From the NCBI GenBank assembly GCA_020883125.1, contig JAHREW010000001.1, positions 140,225 to 204,224 on the forward strand: a stretch of DNA of 64,000 nt, written 5' to 3'. The DNA comes from Microcoleus sp. CAWBG506 (GTDB lineage: Bacteria; Cyanobacteriota; Cyanobacteriia; Cyanobacteriales; Microcoleaceae). The notes below the pieces were generated by a model. That model saw nothing but the letters and a program-made list of their open reading frames with translations. It was not told where the DNA came from and did not search any database. Shown one piece after another: positions 55,660 to 64,000 of this stretch (the stretch's first letter is position 1; each line of letters opens with the position of its first letter). The position numbers were made by a program, and so were the translations under genes.

Positions 55660-57267
55660 ATGTTGAACAATATCACTACCCGCATCATACTGGGATTCTC
55701 AGTTCCGATTATGTTCCTGATTGTGCTCGGCAACACGCTGTTTTCTGGCGTTGAGCAATTAGTCAAATTGCAGTCAAATTCAAAGGAAGTCACTGAAAAT
55801 ATCAATAATGTAGATGCCTATGCTTATGATGTCACTAGGATTATCGCCAGTATCCGAGGATATGCTCTTTATCCTAAGGATCAGTACTATCGTGGGACTT
55901 ATACTAACGCGCGAGAAAGTATGCTTCTGAACAAGCAGGAATTGGCAAAGGTTGTCGATTCAGAGGCACGAGAAGCAGTCAGCGCAATCATCGACATTGG
56001 CGATGAATACGATCGCGTTGCAGCAGGTGTTTATCCGCTAGTCGATGCCAATAAGCTGGATGAGGCGAAACAACAAATTTTAATTCCCCGTGTTGCCAAA
56101 CTTAATGAAGCCAGCATTCGGTTACATAAAATTCTTGCAGCCCGACTGAGTGCGAATTTAGTGGAAGCCGAGAAAGCCAAGAATTTTGAGGCTACAGTGA
56201 TCGTTTGGGGAACGCTGTTGACGATGGCGGCAACGGTAGCGAGCGCCTTATGGGTGGCGGCCCTTGCTGTACCCATCCGACGAGAGCTTCCAAGGGTGGT
56301 GCTTGCAGCAGAGAAGATTGCTGATGGAGATTTACAGCAAACAATTGAGCTAAACAACGATGGTAGCGAAGTTGGCAAGTTGATGACAGCGTTTCACTAT
56401 ATGTCCAAAAAGCTGAATGCGCTGATTCTCCAGATGCAAAAGTCTGGAATACAAATCAGCACTTCCGCAACTCAGATTGCAGCAGCCGGTAAAGAGTTAG
56501 AAGCTACCGTGACAGAACAGCTTGCCTCAACTAATGAAGTGAGTGCAACCTCGCAGGAGATTGCCGCCACTTCCAAAGAACTGGTGAGGGTGATGGAGCA
56601 GGTTGGGCTGATGGCACAGTCTACAGCAACTGCTGCGGGTGCTAGTCAAACTGACCTGAATCGAATGGAAACGGTAATGCGCCAACTTTCGTCTGCAACC
56701 ACCTCTATCTCAACCAAACTTGGGGTGATGAATGAAAAGGCAAACAACATTAACAGTGTTGTGACGACGATTAACAAGGTTGCCGACCAGACTAACCTAC
56801 TGTCGCTCAATGCGGCGATCGAGGCAGAAAAAGCTGGAGAATACGGGGCGGGGTTTGCGGTTGTAGCACGGGAGATCCGTCGATTGGCTGACCAAACCGC
56901 CGTCGCCACTCTGGAAATTGCTCAGATGATCAAGGAGATGCAGTCGGCAGTTTCTACCGGCGTAATGGAAATGGATAAGTTTAGTAAATCTGTGGTTGAT
57001 AGCGTTGCGGATGTCAGCAAGATTAGCGATCAGGTTGCTCAGGTCATTCAGCAGGTGCAAGGATTGACCCCACGCTTTGAGCAGGTGAGCCAGAGCATTG
57101 AGGAGCAATCGATGGGAGCACAACAGATTAGTGAAGCGATGGGGCACCTGAGTCAAGCATCTCAGCAGACGGTGGACGCTTTACGGGAGACGAACAGTGC
57201 TGTAGTGCAGCTTGATGAGGCTGCCAATGGATTGCGATCGGAAATTGCTCGGTTCAAAACCGCTTAG
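55660..57267 (+). CDS. Methyl-accepting chemotaxis protein 1 (WspA-like)
   Basis: 535 residues from the ATG at 55660 ([17 protein letters not shown]); the frame runs up to a TTG at 55594. There is a membrane span at about 8-28, a periplasmic four-helix sensor of about 160 residues, a second span ([19 protein letters not shown]), HAMP, then the long coiled-coil signalling domain with the hairpin tip [19 protein letters not shown] and [12 protein letters not shown]. No CheR-tethering pentapeptide ends the protein. It is followed by cheR with a gap of only 8 bp. Confidence 0.93.
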   Translation: MLNNITTRIILGFSVPIMFLIVLGNTLFSGVEQLVKLQSNSKEVTENINNVDAYAYDVTRIIASIRGYALYPKDQYYRGTYTNARESMLLNKQELAKVVDSEAREAVSAIIDIGDEYDRVAAGVYPLVDANKLDEAKQQILIPRVAKLNEASIRLHKILAARLSANLVEAEKAKNFEATVIVWGTLLTMAATVASALWVAALAVPIRRELPRVVLAAEKIADGDLQQTIELNNDGSEVGKLMTAFHYMSKKLNALILQMQKSGIQISTSATQIAAAGKELEATVTEQLASTNEVSATSQEIAATSKELVRVMEQVGLMAQSTATAAGASQTDLNRMETVMRQLSSATTSISTKLGVMNEKANNINSVVTTINKVADQTNLLSLNAAIEAEKAGEYGAGFAVVAREIRRLADQTAVATLEIAQMIKEMQSAVSTGVMEMDKFSKSVVDSVADVSKISDQVAQVIQQVQGLTPRFEQVSQSIEEQSMGAQQISEAMGHLSQASQQTVDALRETNSAVVQLDEAANGLRSEIARFKTA

Positions 57268-57275
57268 GCTTAAAT

Positions 57276-58601
57276 ATGATGGTACTATCTGCGATCGCGA
57301 AATTACTGAGCCAAACTATAGGTTTAGACCCCGATACAATCGGCAACCAGCGGATTGCTAGAGCTGCCGAGACTCGTCGAGTCGGCTGTAAATTGCCTGA
57401 CATCGAGAGCTATTGGGCGCGGTTACAAACCTCCGCTTCAGAATTAGAGGAGCTGATCGAACTACTGATCGTGCCAGAAACTTGGTTTTTTCGAGATGGC
57501 AAACCGTTTGATTACCTGAAAACCTATGTCACCTCAGAATGGCTGAATCAGCCAAACGGTTCGACTACGCTCAAACTGCTGAGTGTTCCATCCTCTACTG
57601 GCGAAGAACCTTACTCAATGGCGATCGCCCTACTAGAAGCGGGTTTGCATCCGAAACAGTTCGCGATCGATGCGATCGACATTAGTCAGCGATCGCTGGC
57701 AAAGGCAAGGCGCGGACTATACACCAAAAACTCGTTTCGCGGCGATGCTTGGACGGGGCGATCGCGCTACTTTCAGCAAACGGCAGAGGGTTACGAACTA
57801 TGCCAGCTCGTTAAGGGGCTCGTCAATTTTCAGCAGGGGAATGTAAAGACCTCCCTGGCGATCGCTCCAAAGCAATACGACATCATCTTCTGTCGCAACT
57901 TACTGATCTACCTAAAATCAGAAGTTTGCTCACAGGTATTAGCAGCGCTCGATCGCCTACTTATCCCAGGAGGGTTACTGTTTGTTGGAGCGTCTGAAAC
58001 TGGAAACGTTGTCCCAGACAATTACACGTCGATTCGTCAGCCTTTCACGTTTGCCTATCGCAAGTCAGAACCATCCCTTGCACAACTGGCACCCCTCAAT
58101 ATTACTCAACAGTTCAACTACGCTCACCGACCACTGGGACAGGTGCCATCTCAACTAATAACTCCTCAAACGATTGCCAAGCAATATGAAGGAGGGAAAA
58201 TTTACTCGGCCCCAGACACTGAGCAAATCAAAGCATCCGATCCATCTGCAAGTTCAAACGATTTAACTCCTGAACCAACATCCTCTCTTGATTTACAAAA
58301 GGTGAGAAAGTTAGCGGATGACGGGCGAGATGCAGAAGCGATCGCGCTTTGTAAGTCGTATCTTGTTCATCATCCAACGAGTGCGGCTGCCTACTCTCTC
58401 TTGGGAGAGCTATATCAGGCAAATCAGCAGAATGCCGAAGCAGGGCGATGTTTTCAACGTGCTATATATTTGGAGCCAACCTGTTATGAAGCGTTAGTTC
58501 ACCTCGCCTTGTTGAAGGAAAATCAAGGCGATACAGTAGGGGCAAAAATCATTCAGCAGCGAATTCAGCGCTTGCAGCACCGTCTCAAAACAGAAGCTTA
58601 G
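57276..58601 (+). CDS. CheR methyltransferase with C-terminal TPRs (WspC-like)
   Basis: 441 residues. The N-terminal part has the CheR helical region (IESYWARLQ, ELIELLIVPETWFFRDG), then the SAM-binding domain with LLSVPSSTGEEPYSMA, FAIDAIDISQRSL and IIFCRNLLIYL. After a linker of about 60 residues, about 110 residues form TPR-like helices (AEAIALCKSYLVHHP, AAYSLLGELYQ, AGRCFQRAIYLEP). The enzyme methylates MCP glutamates; the TPR tail is typical of WspC. It lies 16 bp before MCP 2. Confidence 0.93.
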   Translation: MMVLSAIAKLLSQTIGLDPDTIGNQRIARAAETRRVGCKLPDIESYWARLQTSASELEELIELLIVPETWFFRDGKPFDYLKTYVTSEWLNQPNGSTTLKLLSVPSSTGEEPYSMAIALLEAGLHPKQFAIDAIDISQRSLAKARRGLYTKNSFRGDAWTGRSRYFQQTAEGYELCQLVKGLVNFQQGNVKTSLAIAPKQYDIIFCRNLLIYLKSEVCSQVLAALDRLLIPGGLLFVGASETGNVVPDNYTSIRQPFTFAYRKSEPSLAQLAPLNITQQFNYAHRPLGQVPSQLITPQTIAKQYEGGKIYSAPDTEQIKASDPSASSNDLTPEPTSSLDLQKVRKLADDGRDAEAIALCKSYLVHHPTSAAAYSLLGELYQANQQNAEAGRCFQRAIYLEPTCYEALVHLALLKENQGDTVGAKIIQQRIQRLQHRLKTEA

Positions 58602-58617
58602 AAGGGGAAACCTGAAT

Positions 58618-60324
58618 ATGTTCAAAAATCTATCGATGCAGGCACGCCTCATCTTCGCGTTTATGTTCATGGGGCTTTTGGTGCTGATTGTGGCACTGGT
58701 AGGTCTGAGTGGCAGTTCTCGCTTGAGTAAGCACATCGACACCTTAGCCAGCAATAGTGTGCCCAGCATCTCCGGCTTGTGGAAAATTAACGAAGGAAAA
58801 ACCCAGATCGAATCATCAGAGCGGGGCTTGTTGGATATCAATCTAAACAAAGATGGGCGGCAGGCAGAGATCGATCGCATGGATAACGCCTGGAAGCAAA
58901 TTCAGGAAGGGTTTCAGCAGTACGAATCGACTCCTAAGTCAAATGCTGAACAGAAGGCATATAAAGACTTTTTGGATAAGTGGGATGCGTGGAAGAAAGC
59001 CCATTATGAATTTTTGAAACGTAATCTCCAGTTCGAGAGACTGGGAGTTTTCAATCTATTTGAAAATTCAGCGGGGAATGTTGGTGCGGCAAGCGCGGCC
59101 TACAAAGAGCTTGAGAAGCAAGTTCAGGTAAACCGTCAACCCTTCACAGACGCCACCAATACACTTTTGGAGGTGTTGAAAATGAATGATAATTTGACAG
59201 CGGAAACAGAACTTGTATCGGCGAAAGATGTTTCTCAAGTCGGATTTTGGGCATTTGTGGCAATCCTGATCGGCCCGGGAACTGCCATCTTATTTGGAAT
59301 TTTCTTTAGCAATACGATCGCCAAACCTCTAGGAGCCAAAATTGCAGGAGTAGTTGACATTGCCCAAAAGATTTCAGCCGGAGACTTAACCAGCCAAATT
59401 TCCCTCGCTGACGCCGAAGATGAAGTTGGTCAATTGCAGAATGCCTTTTACACCATGAACAAAGACCTGAATGCGCTAGTCAATCGCATTCAAAAGTCAG
59501 GTAATCAAATCAGCAGTTCTGCCGACCAAATTACGATGTCTGGAAGAAACCTGGAAGCAACGGTTTCAGAACAGGTTGCTTCAACGAATGAAGTGAGTGC
59601 AACGGCTCATCAAATTGCTGCGACATCAAGGCAATTAGTAACAACAATGGAGCAGGTGGCGGCAATGGCTGAACAGACAACAGTGGCAGCCGGCAATAGT
59701 CAAGACAATCTGAACCACATCGATGCTGTGATGCGCCAGTTGCTAGAAGCTACTCAGGTAATTTCCTCCAAGCTGGAAATCATGGACAAACGAGCCAACA
59801 ATATCAGCAGAGTGGTGACAACTATCACGGTTGTGGCAGATCAAACCAACTTGCTTTCGCTCAATGCAGCACTGGAAGCCGAGAGAGCCGGAGAATACGG
59901 TGCGGGCTTTGCGGTTGTGGCGCGGGAAATTCGACGGTTAGCCGATCAAACTGCTGTTGCCACTCTAGAAATTGAGCAGATGATTAAGGAGATGCAATCG
60001 GCAGTTTCTACCGGCGTGACAGAGATGGATAAGTTTACGAAGTCTGTAGTTCACAGCGTCGAAGAAGTAGGGAGAATTAGCGAACAAGTTGCCCAAGTCA
60101 TTCAGCAGGTGCAGGGATTGACCCCACGCTTTGAGCTGGTGAGTCAGAGTGTCGATGAACAATCTCAGGGAGCGCAACAAATTAGTGAAGCGATGGAGCA
60201 TCTGAGTCAAGCATCTCAGCAGACAGCAGGTTCGTTGCGAGAAACTAATCACGCCTTAGAAGAACTTGACGAAGCTACTCATAGCTTAAAGACAGAGATT
60301 GCTCGATTCAAAGTGATGGCTTGA
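58618..60324 (+). CDS. Methyl-accepting chemotaxis protein 2 (WspA-like)
   Basis: 568 residues. An N-terminal span (LIFAFMFMGLLVLIVALVGL), a four-helix-bundle sensor of about 160 residues, a second span (VGFWAFVAILIGPGTAIL), HAMP (SAGDLTSQISLADAEDE) and the signalling domain follow. From about residue 310 to the end it is very close to MCP 1 (for example [20 protein letters not shown] and [13 protein letters not shown]), whereas the sensor domains differ. This suggests duplication with a new sensor, or gene conversion of the signalling half. Confidence 0.93.
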   Translation: MFKNLSMQARLIFAFMFMGLLVLIVALVGLSGSSRLSKHIDTLASNSVPSISGLWKINEGKTQIESSERGLLDINLNKDGRQAEIDRMDNAWKQIQEGFQQYESTPKSNAEQKAYKDFLDKWDAWKKAHYEFLKRNLQFERLGVFNLFENSAGNVGAASAAYKELEKQVQVNRQPFTDATNTLLEVLKMNDNLTAETELVSAKDVSQVGFWAFVAILIGPGTAILFGIFFSNTIAKPLGAKIAGVVDIAQKISAGDLTSQISLADAEDEVGQLQNAFYTMNKDLNALVNRIQKSGNQISSSADQITMSGRNLEATVSEQVASTNEVSATAHQIAATSRQLVTTMEQVAAMAEQTTVAAGNSQDNLNHIDAVMRQLLEATQVISSKLEIMDKRANNISRVVTTITVVADQTNLLSLNAALEAERAGEYGAGFAVVAREIRRLADQTAVATLEIEQMIKEMQSAVSTGVTEMDKFTKSVVHSVEEVGRISEQVAQVIQQVQGLTPRFELVSQSVDEQSQGAQQISEAMEHLSQASQQTAGSLRETNHALEELDEATHSLKTEIARFKVMA

Positions 60325-60620
60325 CAATGAAACTGTTAGAAAATACATTGATGGGCAAAATGGTAAATAACATAGATTGCTGGCAGCCTTCAAACGGCTA
60401 CAACTGCGTTTCATATCAATTCCGGTTGCACTCAGACATGATAGAGGAGACGGCAGTGCCGTGTCCCTACAATATTATTTTGGGTAGGGACACGGCACTG
60501 CCGTCTCCTAATTTCGGCTAATAATAATTCCGATGCTACCGGATTTGATATCATACCCTGCGGGAAGACCGGGGTTTGCGCGCGACGCGCTATAGAAATT
60601 GAAAATTGAGAAATTGAACA
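60325..60620. other. Gap of 296 bp inside the chemosensory operon
   Basis: Contains the MITE-like palindromic element (60413-60551), then CGGGGTTTGCGCGCGACGCGC sequence. No gene is present. This is the only large gap between operon genes and the element may affect read-through. Confidence 0.6.
60413..60551. mobile_element. MITE-like element with a perfect 26-bp inner stem
   Basis: The ends ATATCAATTCCGGTTGCA and TACCGGATTTGATAT are inverted repeats of the same family as 23904-24006. Inside, AGGAGACGGCAGTGCCGTGT with CCCTAC and its exact complement form a 26-bp stem, containing the palindrome cluster seen at 9856-9955. Confidence 0.7.
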
Positions 60621-61364
60621 ATGGAAAGTTATTTAAATACGCTACCGATACCAGACGATTCTGAATTTGACCATCCCACACTGAATGATTGCTGGAATCA
60701 GATTGGGGTGATGGGCGATCGCACCTGTGGCGAACTGAAGACGGTTATTCACTGCCGCAACTGCAAGGTTTACTCGGCGGCTGGACGCACCTTGCTAGAG
60801 CGCAATGCTCCACCTGAGTATCTCAAAGAATGGACTGACATCTTGTCAGAAGCTTCCACACAGCACACTGGAGTGGGAGAAGGGACGCTAGTTCGCGCCA
60901 CAAATACCCTTTCTATAATCATTTTTCGTCTCGGTAATGAACGGTTAGCATTGCCAGTCAACATCTTGCAAGAAGTGACTCCTCCTTATGCCATTCATAG
61001 CGTCCCTCATCGCAGTAACTCTGTATTTTTGGGGTTGATCAACATTCGCGGTGAAACGCTGCTCTGTATTTCGCTCAGAGACTTACTCGGTCTAGAGCCT
61101 GTCGCCGAATCCGCAGATTTCTCCAATACAATTAATCCACAACGGATGATTGTGGCTGGAAAGAATGAAAACAAGTGGGTCTTTCCAGTGGATGAGGTTC
61201 ATGGAACTTACCGCTTCCATCTCAATGAGTTCAAAGATGCTCCTGTTGTCATTTCCAAAGCATCGGAAGCTTACACCAAAGGCGTTGTTACCTGGCAAGG
61301 CAAGCAGATCAACTTTTTGGATTCTGAGTTATTCTTTTACACCCTAAGTCACAAGGTTTTTTGA
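60621..61364 (+). CDS. CheW-like adaptor with Cys-rich N-terminus (WspD-like)
   Basis: 247 residues. The N-terminal about 75 residues contain LNDCWNQIGVMGDRTCGEL and VIHCRNCKVYSAAGRTLLE: four cysteines in the pattern found in WspD-type CheW proteins. A CheW domain follows (IIFRLGNERLALPVNIL, VFLGLINIRGETLLCISL). In Pseudomonas the Wsp cluster has two CheW proteins, WspB and WspD; this one is the WspD counterpart. It ends three bases before the CheA start codon. Confidence 0.92.
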   Translation: MESYLNTLPIPDDSEFDHPTLNDCWNQIGVMGDRTCGELKTVIHCRNCKVYSAAGRTLLERNAPPEYLKEWTDILSEASTQHTGVGEGTLVRATNTLSIIIFRLGNERLALPVNILQEVTPPYAIHSVPHRSNSVFLGLINIRGETLLCISLRDLLGLEPVAESADFSNTINPQRMIVAGKNENKWVFPVDEVHGTYRFHLNEFKDAPVVISKASEAYTKGVVTWQGKQINFLDSELFFYTLSHKVF

Positions 61365-61366
61365 CC

Positions 61367-63775
61367 ATGAGCGATGATTCTATGCTGGAGCTATTTCGAC
61401 AAGAAACTGAGACGCAGGTTGCGATCCTGACTCAGGGACTACTGATCTTGGAAGCTAACCCGCAATCCGATGAGACACTGTTCGTGCTGATGCGGGGAGC
61501 TCACTCGATTAAAGGTGCTGCTCGCATTGTTTCTCTAGATGCCGTCACTAATCTGGCGCACGGGATGGAAGATTGCTTTGTGGCAGCGCAGAACGAGATC
61601 ATTACGTTAGGTTCAGATCAGATTGATGTGTTACTGCAATGCGTTGATTTGCTTCAAGAGCTTAGTCAGGTAATTGAAGTCGATCTAGTTGAATGGTTGG
61701 CCCAAAAAGCTGGAGAGTTTGAGAGATGTTATGAGGCGATGGTGGCTCTGTTACCTCCACTACCTCCAAATTTTAGCGATCGATCGACATCCCTAGTTCC
61801 ATTCGATCAAAACTCAGCGTTGAGCCAAATCCGTGGTCAGGAAATTGCGACGGTCGATCTGATCGCCACCCCAACGGATCGGGTGGTGCGAGTCTCGGTG
61901 GTTGGTGAGTCCTTCGGAAGCACTCAGGATAAACTCCGTCGAACCACAGAAAGTTTGAAACCAGCGCTGAACCAAAGCGCACGGGGGGAAACTGCGACGG
62001 TTGATCCGATCGCCACCCCAACCGATCGGGTGGTGCGAGTCTCGGCAGAAAATTTGAACCGGATTATGGGGTTGGCGGGTGAATCGCTGGTTGAGGCAAA
62101 TTGGCTGCAACCTTTTGCCGATTCCTTCACGACACTCAAGTCCAGTCAATCAGAGCTTTCTAGACTTCTAGAAACGATCCATACTGCGTTAGCGAACACT
62201 CCAACCTCTTTGACAACACATTCAGAAAGCCTGCAAGTTCTGGATGCAGCTCGACGTAAAGTACGAGAATGTCGGGAAATTCTCACCGATCGCTTGGGTG
62301 AATTGGAACTATATGCTCGTCGCACAACGAATTTGAGCGATCGCCTTTACCGAGAAGTGATTGCTTCTCATATGCGTCCCTTTGTTGATGGAGTACAGGG
62401 CTTTCCTCGCATGGTTCGCGATCTAGCAAGACAATTGAATAAGCAGGTCAAACTAGAGATTGTCGGTCAGTCAACCCCGGTCGATCGTGATATCCTCAAA
62501 AAACTGGAAGCACCCCTGACTCACATGATTCGCAATGCGGTCGATCACGGAATCGAATCGCCATTCGAGCGATCGTCGGCTGGCAAACCGATGGAGGGAA
62601 GAGTTCGTCTAGAATCATTTCATCGTGGCGGTATGCTGGTAATTACAATTTCCGATGACGGAAGAGGAATTGATCCCGATCGGATGCGCCAAAGGATTAT
62701 CGATCTGAATTTAGCTTCGCCCAAAACGGCTGCTCAACTTACCGAAGCTGAAATCATCGAGTTTCTGTTTCTACCTGGATTTTCTACAGCCGAACAAGTG
62801 ACTGAAATTTCAGGCCGTGGCGTGGGATTAGATATTGTCAAAAGTATGGTGCAAGAAGTTGGTGGAACGATTCGCGCCACATCTCAATTCCGAAAGGGTA
62901 CTAATTTTCACTTGCAACTTCCCCTCACGCTCTCGGTTGTCAGGACGCTAATTGTCGAGATTTCTGGTGAACCTTATGCCTTTCCCCTGGGACGAGTGGA
63001 TCAGATTGTCAAACTCGACAAATCGGATATTTATGTTGTGGAAGGTCGCCAATATTTCACTAAAGATGGTCAAAATATCGGGTTGATTGCCGCTCACCAT
63101 GTTCTGGATTTACCGGACGCTTTATCCTCCCATGATGCGATCTGTGTAGTTGTGATCGGCGATCAATCCAATGCTTATGGCTTGGTTATAGACCAGTTCT
63201 TAGGTGAACGGGATTTAGTGGTGCGTCCACTTGATCCGCGATTGGGTAAAGTTCGGGATATTAGTGCCTCTGCTCTAATGGATGATGGCTTGCCTGTTTT
63301 AATTATGGATGTTTCTGATTTGATGCAATCCATTGACAATCTGCTCAACAGTGGTCAAATGAGACCTGTTGATATCAACAAAGCCAAAAAAGCAAAAGGC
63401 AACGATCGCCAACGCATTTTAGTTGTGGATGATTCCATTACCGTGCGCGAAATGACCCGGAAGCTGCTGCAAAATCGAGGCTACGATGTGGATGTTGCCG
63501 TAAATGGAATGGATGCTTGGACAGCCATTCGGAGCAATCATTACGACCTTGTATTGAGCGACATCGATATGCCTCGCATGAATGGCATTGAACTTGTCAA
63601 ACAAATCAAAGACCATCCCAAATTCCAGTTGCTTCCGGTGATTATCGTGTCATACCGCGATGGTGAATCCGATCGGATTCTGGGCATGGAAGCTGGGGCA
63701 GACTATTACATCACCAAAAGCAGATTCGATGACGACAGATTAGTCAATGCGATCGTCGATCTGATTGGAAAATAG
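61367..63775 (+). CDS. CheA histidine kinase with C-terminal receiver (WspE-like)
   Basis: 802 residues from the ATG at 61367 (MSDDSMLELF); a TTG at 61361 overlaps the previous stop. The HPt domain has the phospho-His in MRGAHSIKGAAR (His46). After a linker come the dimerisation domain, the HATPase (MIRNAVDHGIE N-box, ISDDGRGIDPDRM G1, GRGVGLDIVKSM G2), a CheW-like domain (FPLGRVDQIVKLDKSD) and a REC domain at about 680-802 (ILVVDDSITVREM, LSDIDMPRMNG, ADYYITKSR). All key residues are present. A P2 domain is not evident. The linker contains a duplicated ATPTDRVVRVS segment. Confidence 0.95.
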   Translation: MSDDSMLELFRQETETQVAILTQGLLILEANPQSDETLFVLMRGAHSIKGAARIVSLDAVTNLAHGMEDCFVAAQNEIITLGSDQIDVLLQCVDLLQELSQVIEVDLVEWLAQKAGEFERCYEAMVALLPPLPPNFSDRSTSLVPFDQNSALSQIRGQEIATVDLIATPTDRVVRVSVVGESFGSTQDKLRRTTESLKPALNQSARGETATVDPIATPTDRVVRVSAENLNRIMGLAGESLVEANWLQPFADSFTTLKSSQSELSRLLETIHTALANTPTSLTTHSESLQVLDAARRKVRECREILTDRLGELELYARRTTNLSDRLYREVIASHMRPFVDGVQGFPRMVRDLARQLNKQVKLEIVGQSTPVDRDILKKLEAPLTHMIRNAVDHGIESPFERSSAGKPMEGRVRLESFHRGGMLVITISDDGRGIDPDRMRQRIIDLNLASPKTAAQLTEAEIIEFLFLPGFSTAEQVTEISGRGVGLDIVKSMVQEVGGTIRATSQFRKGTNFHLQLPLTLSVVRTLIVEISGEPYAFPLGRVDQIVKLDKSDIYVVEGRQYFTKDGQNIGLIAAHHVLDLPDALSSHDAICVVVIGDQSNAYGLVIDQFLGERDLVVRPLDPRLGKVRDISASALMDDGLPVLIMDVSDLMQSIDNLLNSGQMRPVDINKAKKAKGNDRQRILVVDDSITVREMTRKLLQNRGYDVDVAVNGMDAWTAIRSNHYDLVLSDIDMPRMNGIELVKQIKDHPKFQLLPVIIVSYRDGESDRILGMEAGADYYITKSRFDDDRLVNAIVDLIGK
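61847..62044 (+). repeat. Duplicated segment in the CheA linker
   Basis: About 50 bp beginning GCGACGGT occur at 61847 and again at 61994 (147 bp, 49 codons apart), encoding ATVDLIATPTDRVVRVS and ATVDPIATPTDRVVRVS. The sequence between them (VVGESFGSTQDKLRRTTES) resembles an inserted dispersed repeat. The frame is kept. Confidence 0.8.
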
Positions 63776-63805
63776 CCATTTCAGCAGTTAGCTAAGGAGT
63801 AAACA

Positions 63806-64000
63806 ATGAAATTGACAACTAATCCTAGTACGTTAGAATTGAGACTTTTCGTATTATTTAATGTAAATGGTTCTCTTAGACCTAAGCTTCATCACATTAT
63901 GATGTTGGAGGCGGTATGTTGGTTGTTAGGTAAAGGTTGCGATTGTTCACTGAACTCGTTTTTTGACAATCTGGTTGAGGCTTGGCCTATTAACCATGTA
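63806..64000 (+). CDS. Hypothetical protein, runs off the window end
   Basis: ATG at 63806 with AAGGAG seven bases upstream; 65 codons are seen to base 64000 without a stop. It begins MKLTTNPSTLELRLFVLF and contains LRPKLHHIMMLEAVCWLLGK. No domain is recognised. It sits 30 bp after cheA on the same strand and could be the last gene of the chemosensory operon or an unrelated one. Confidence 0.5.
   Translation, partial: MKLTTNPSTLELRLFVLFNVNGSLRPKLHHIMMLEAVCWLLGKGCDCSLNSFFDNLVEAWPINHV

Overview
The window is chromosomal DNA of a cyanobacterium. It carries psaF-psaJ (photosystem I), a Ycf54 homologue (chlorophyll biosynthesis), a Tab2-family protein and a DUF4330 protein, and it is peppered with HIP1 octamers (GCGATCGC). 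The many heptamer tandem arrays, small palindromic repeats and RTX proteins fit a filamentous Oscillatoria/Microcoleus-type genome; that placement is inference from style and not from a search.

Layout. Positions 1-32,000 are mostly single housekeeping genes on both strands: an SDR oxidoreductase, murG, a YajQ-type protein, a DprA-like/MAPEG pair, a P-loop/DRTGG protein, an RTX protein, a CSP41-like epimerase, dnaG, tsaD divergent from psaF-psaJ, a nitrilase-family hydrolase with a duplicated tail, ilvN, a large GAF-PAS-GGDEF-EAL protein, a quinone reductase-like protein, a patatin, argJ, a Ser/Thr kinase with ten TPRs, ycf54, and a minus-strand run MBL hydrolase-ribF-moxR. Positions 33,000-49,300 mix ordinary genes (M48 protease, PPP-type phosphatase, PmbA/TldD, Tab2, pdxJ) with repeat-rich DNA. 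The centre of this part is a 1160-residue RTX protein built from three 807-bp repeats. It is bracketed by copies of one MITE family and followed by a 91-bp tandem array that another MITE has interrupted.

Positions 49,650-52,400 hold a nested mobile element: a group II intron with a canonical domain V and a frameshifted maturase, lying inside what looks like an IS200/IS605-type mini-element. Just downstream, a gene for a pentameric ligand-gated ion channel-like protein is present as two nearly identical 1236-bp tandem copies plus a short tail of a further copy.

Positions 55,000-63,800 are a plus-strand chemosensory operon: CheW, MCP, CheR-TPR, MCP, CheW with a Cys-rich N-terminus, and CheA-REC. 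Its domain set matches the Wsp (surface-sensing) type of chemosensory system rather than flagellar chemotaxis. No CheB/WspF or WspR-like diguanylate cyclase lies in the remaining 225 bp; a large GGDEF-EAL protein sits 34 kb away. The operon together with the duplicated channel gene is the most interesting functional neighbourhood. The clearest evolutionary stories are the intron/IS nest, the TA-duplicating MITE insertion and the repeat-homogenised RTX gene. I found no tRNA, rRNA or CRISPR array.
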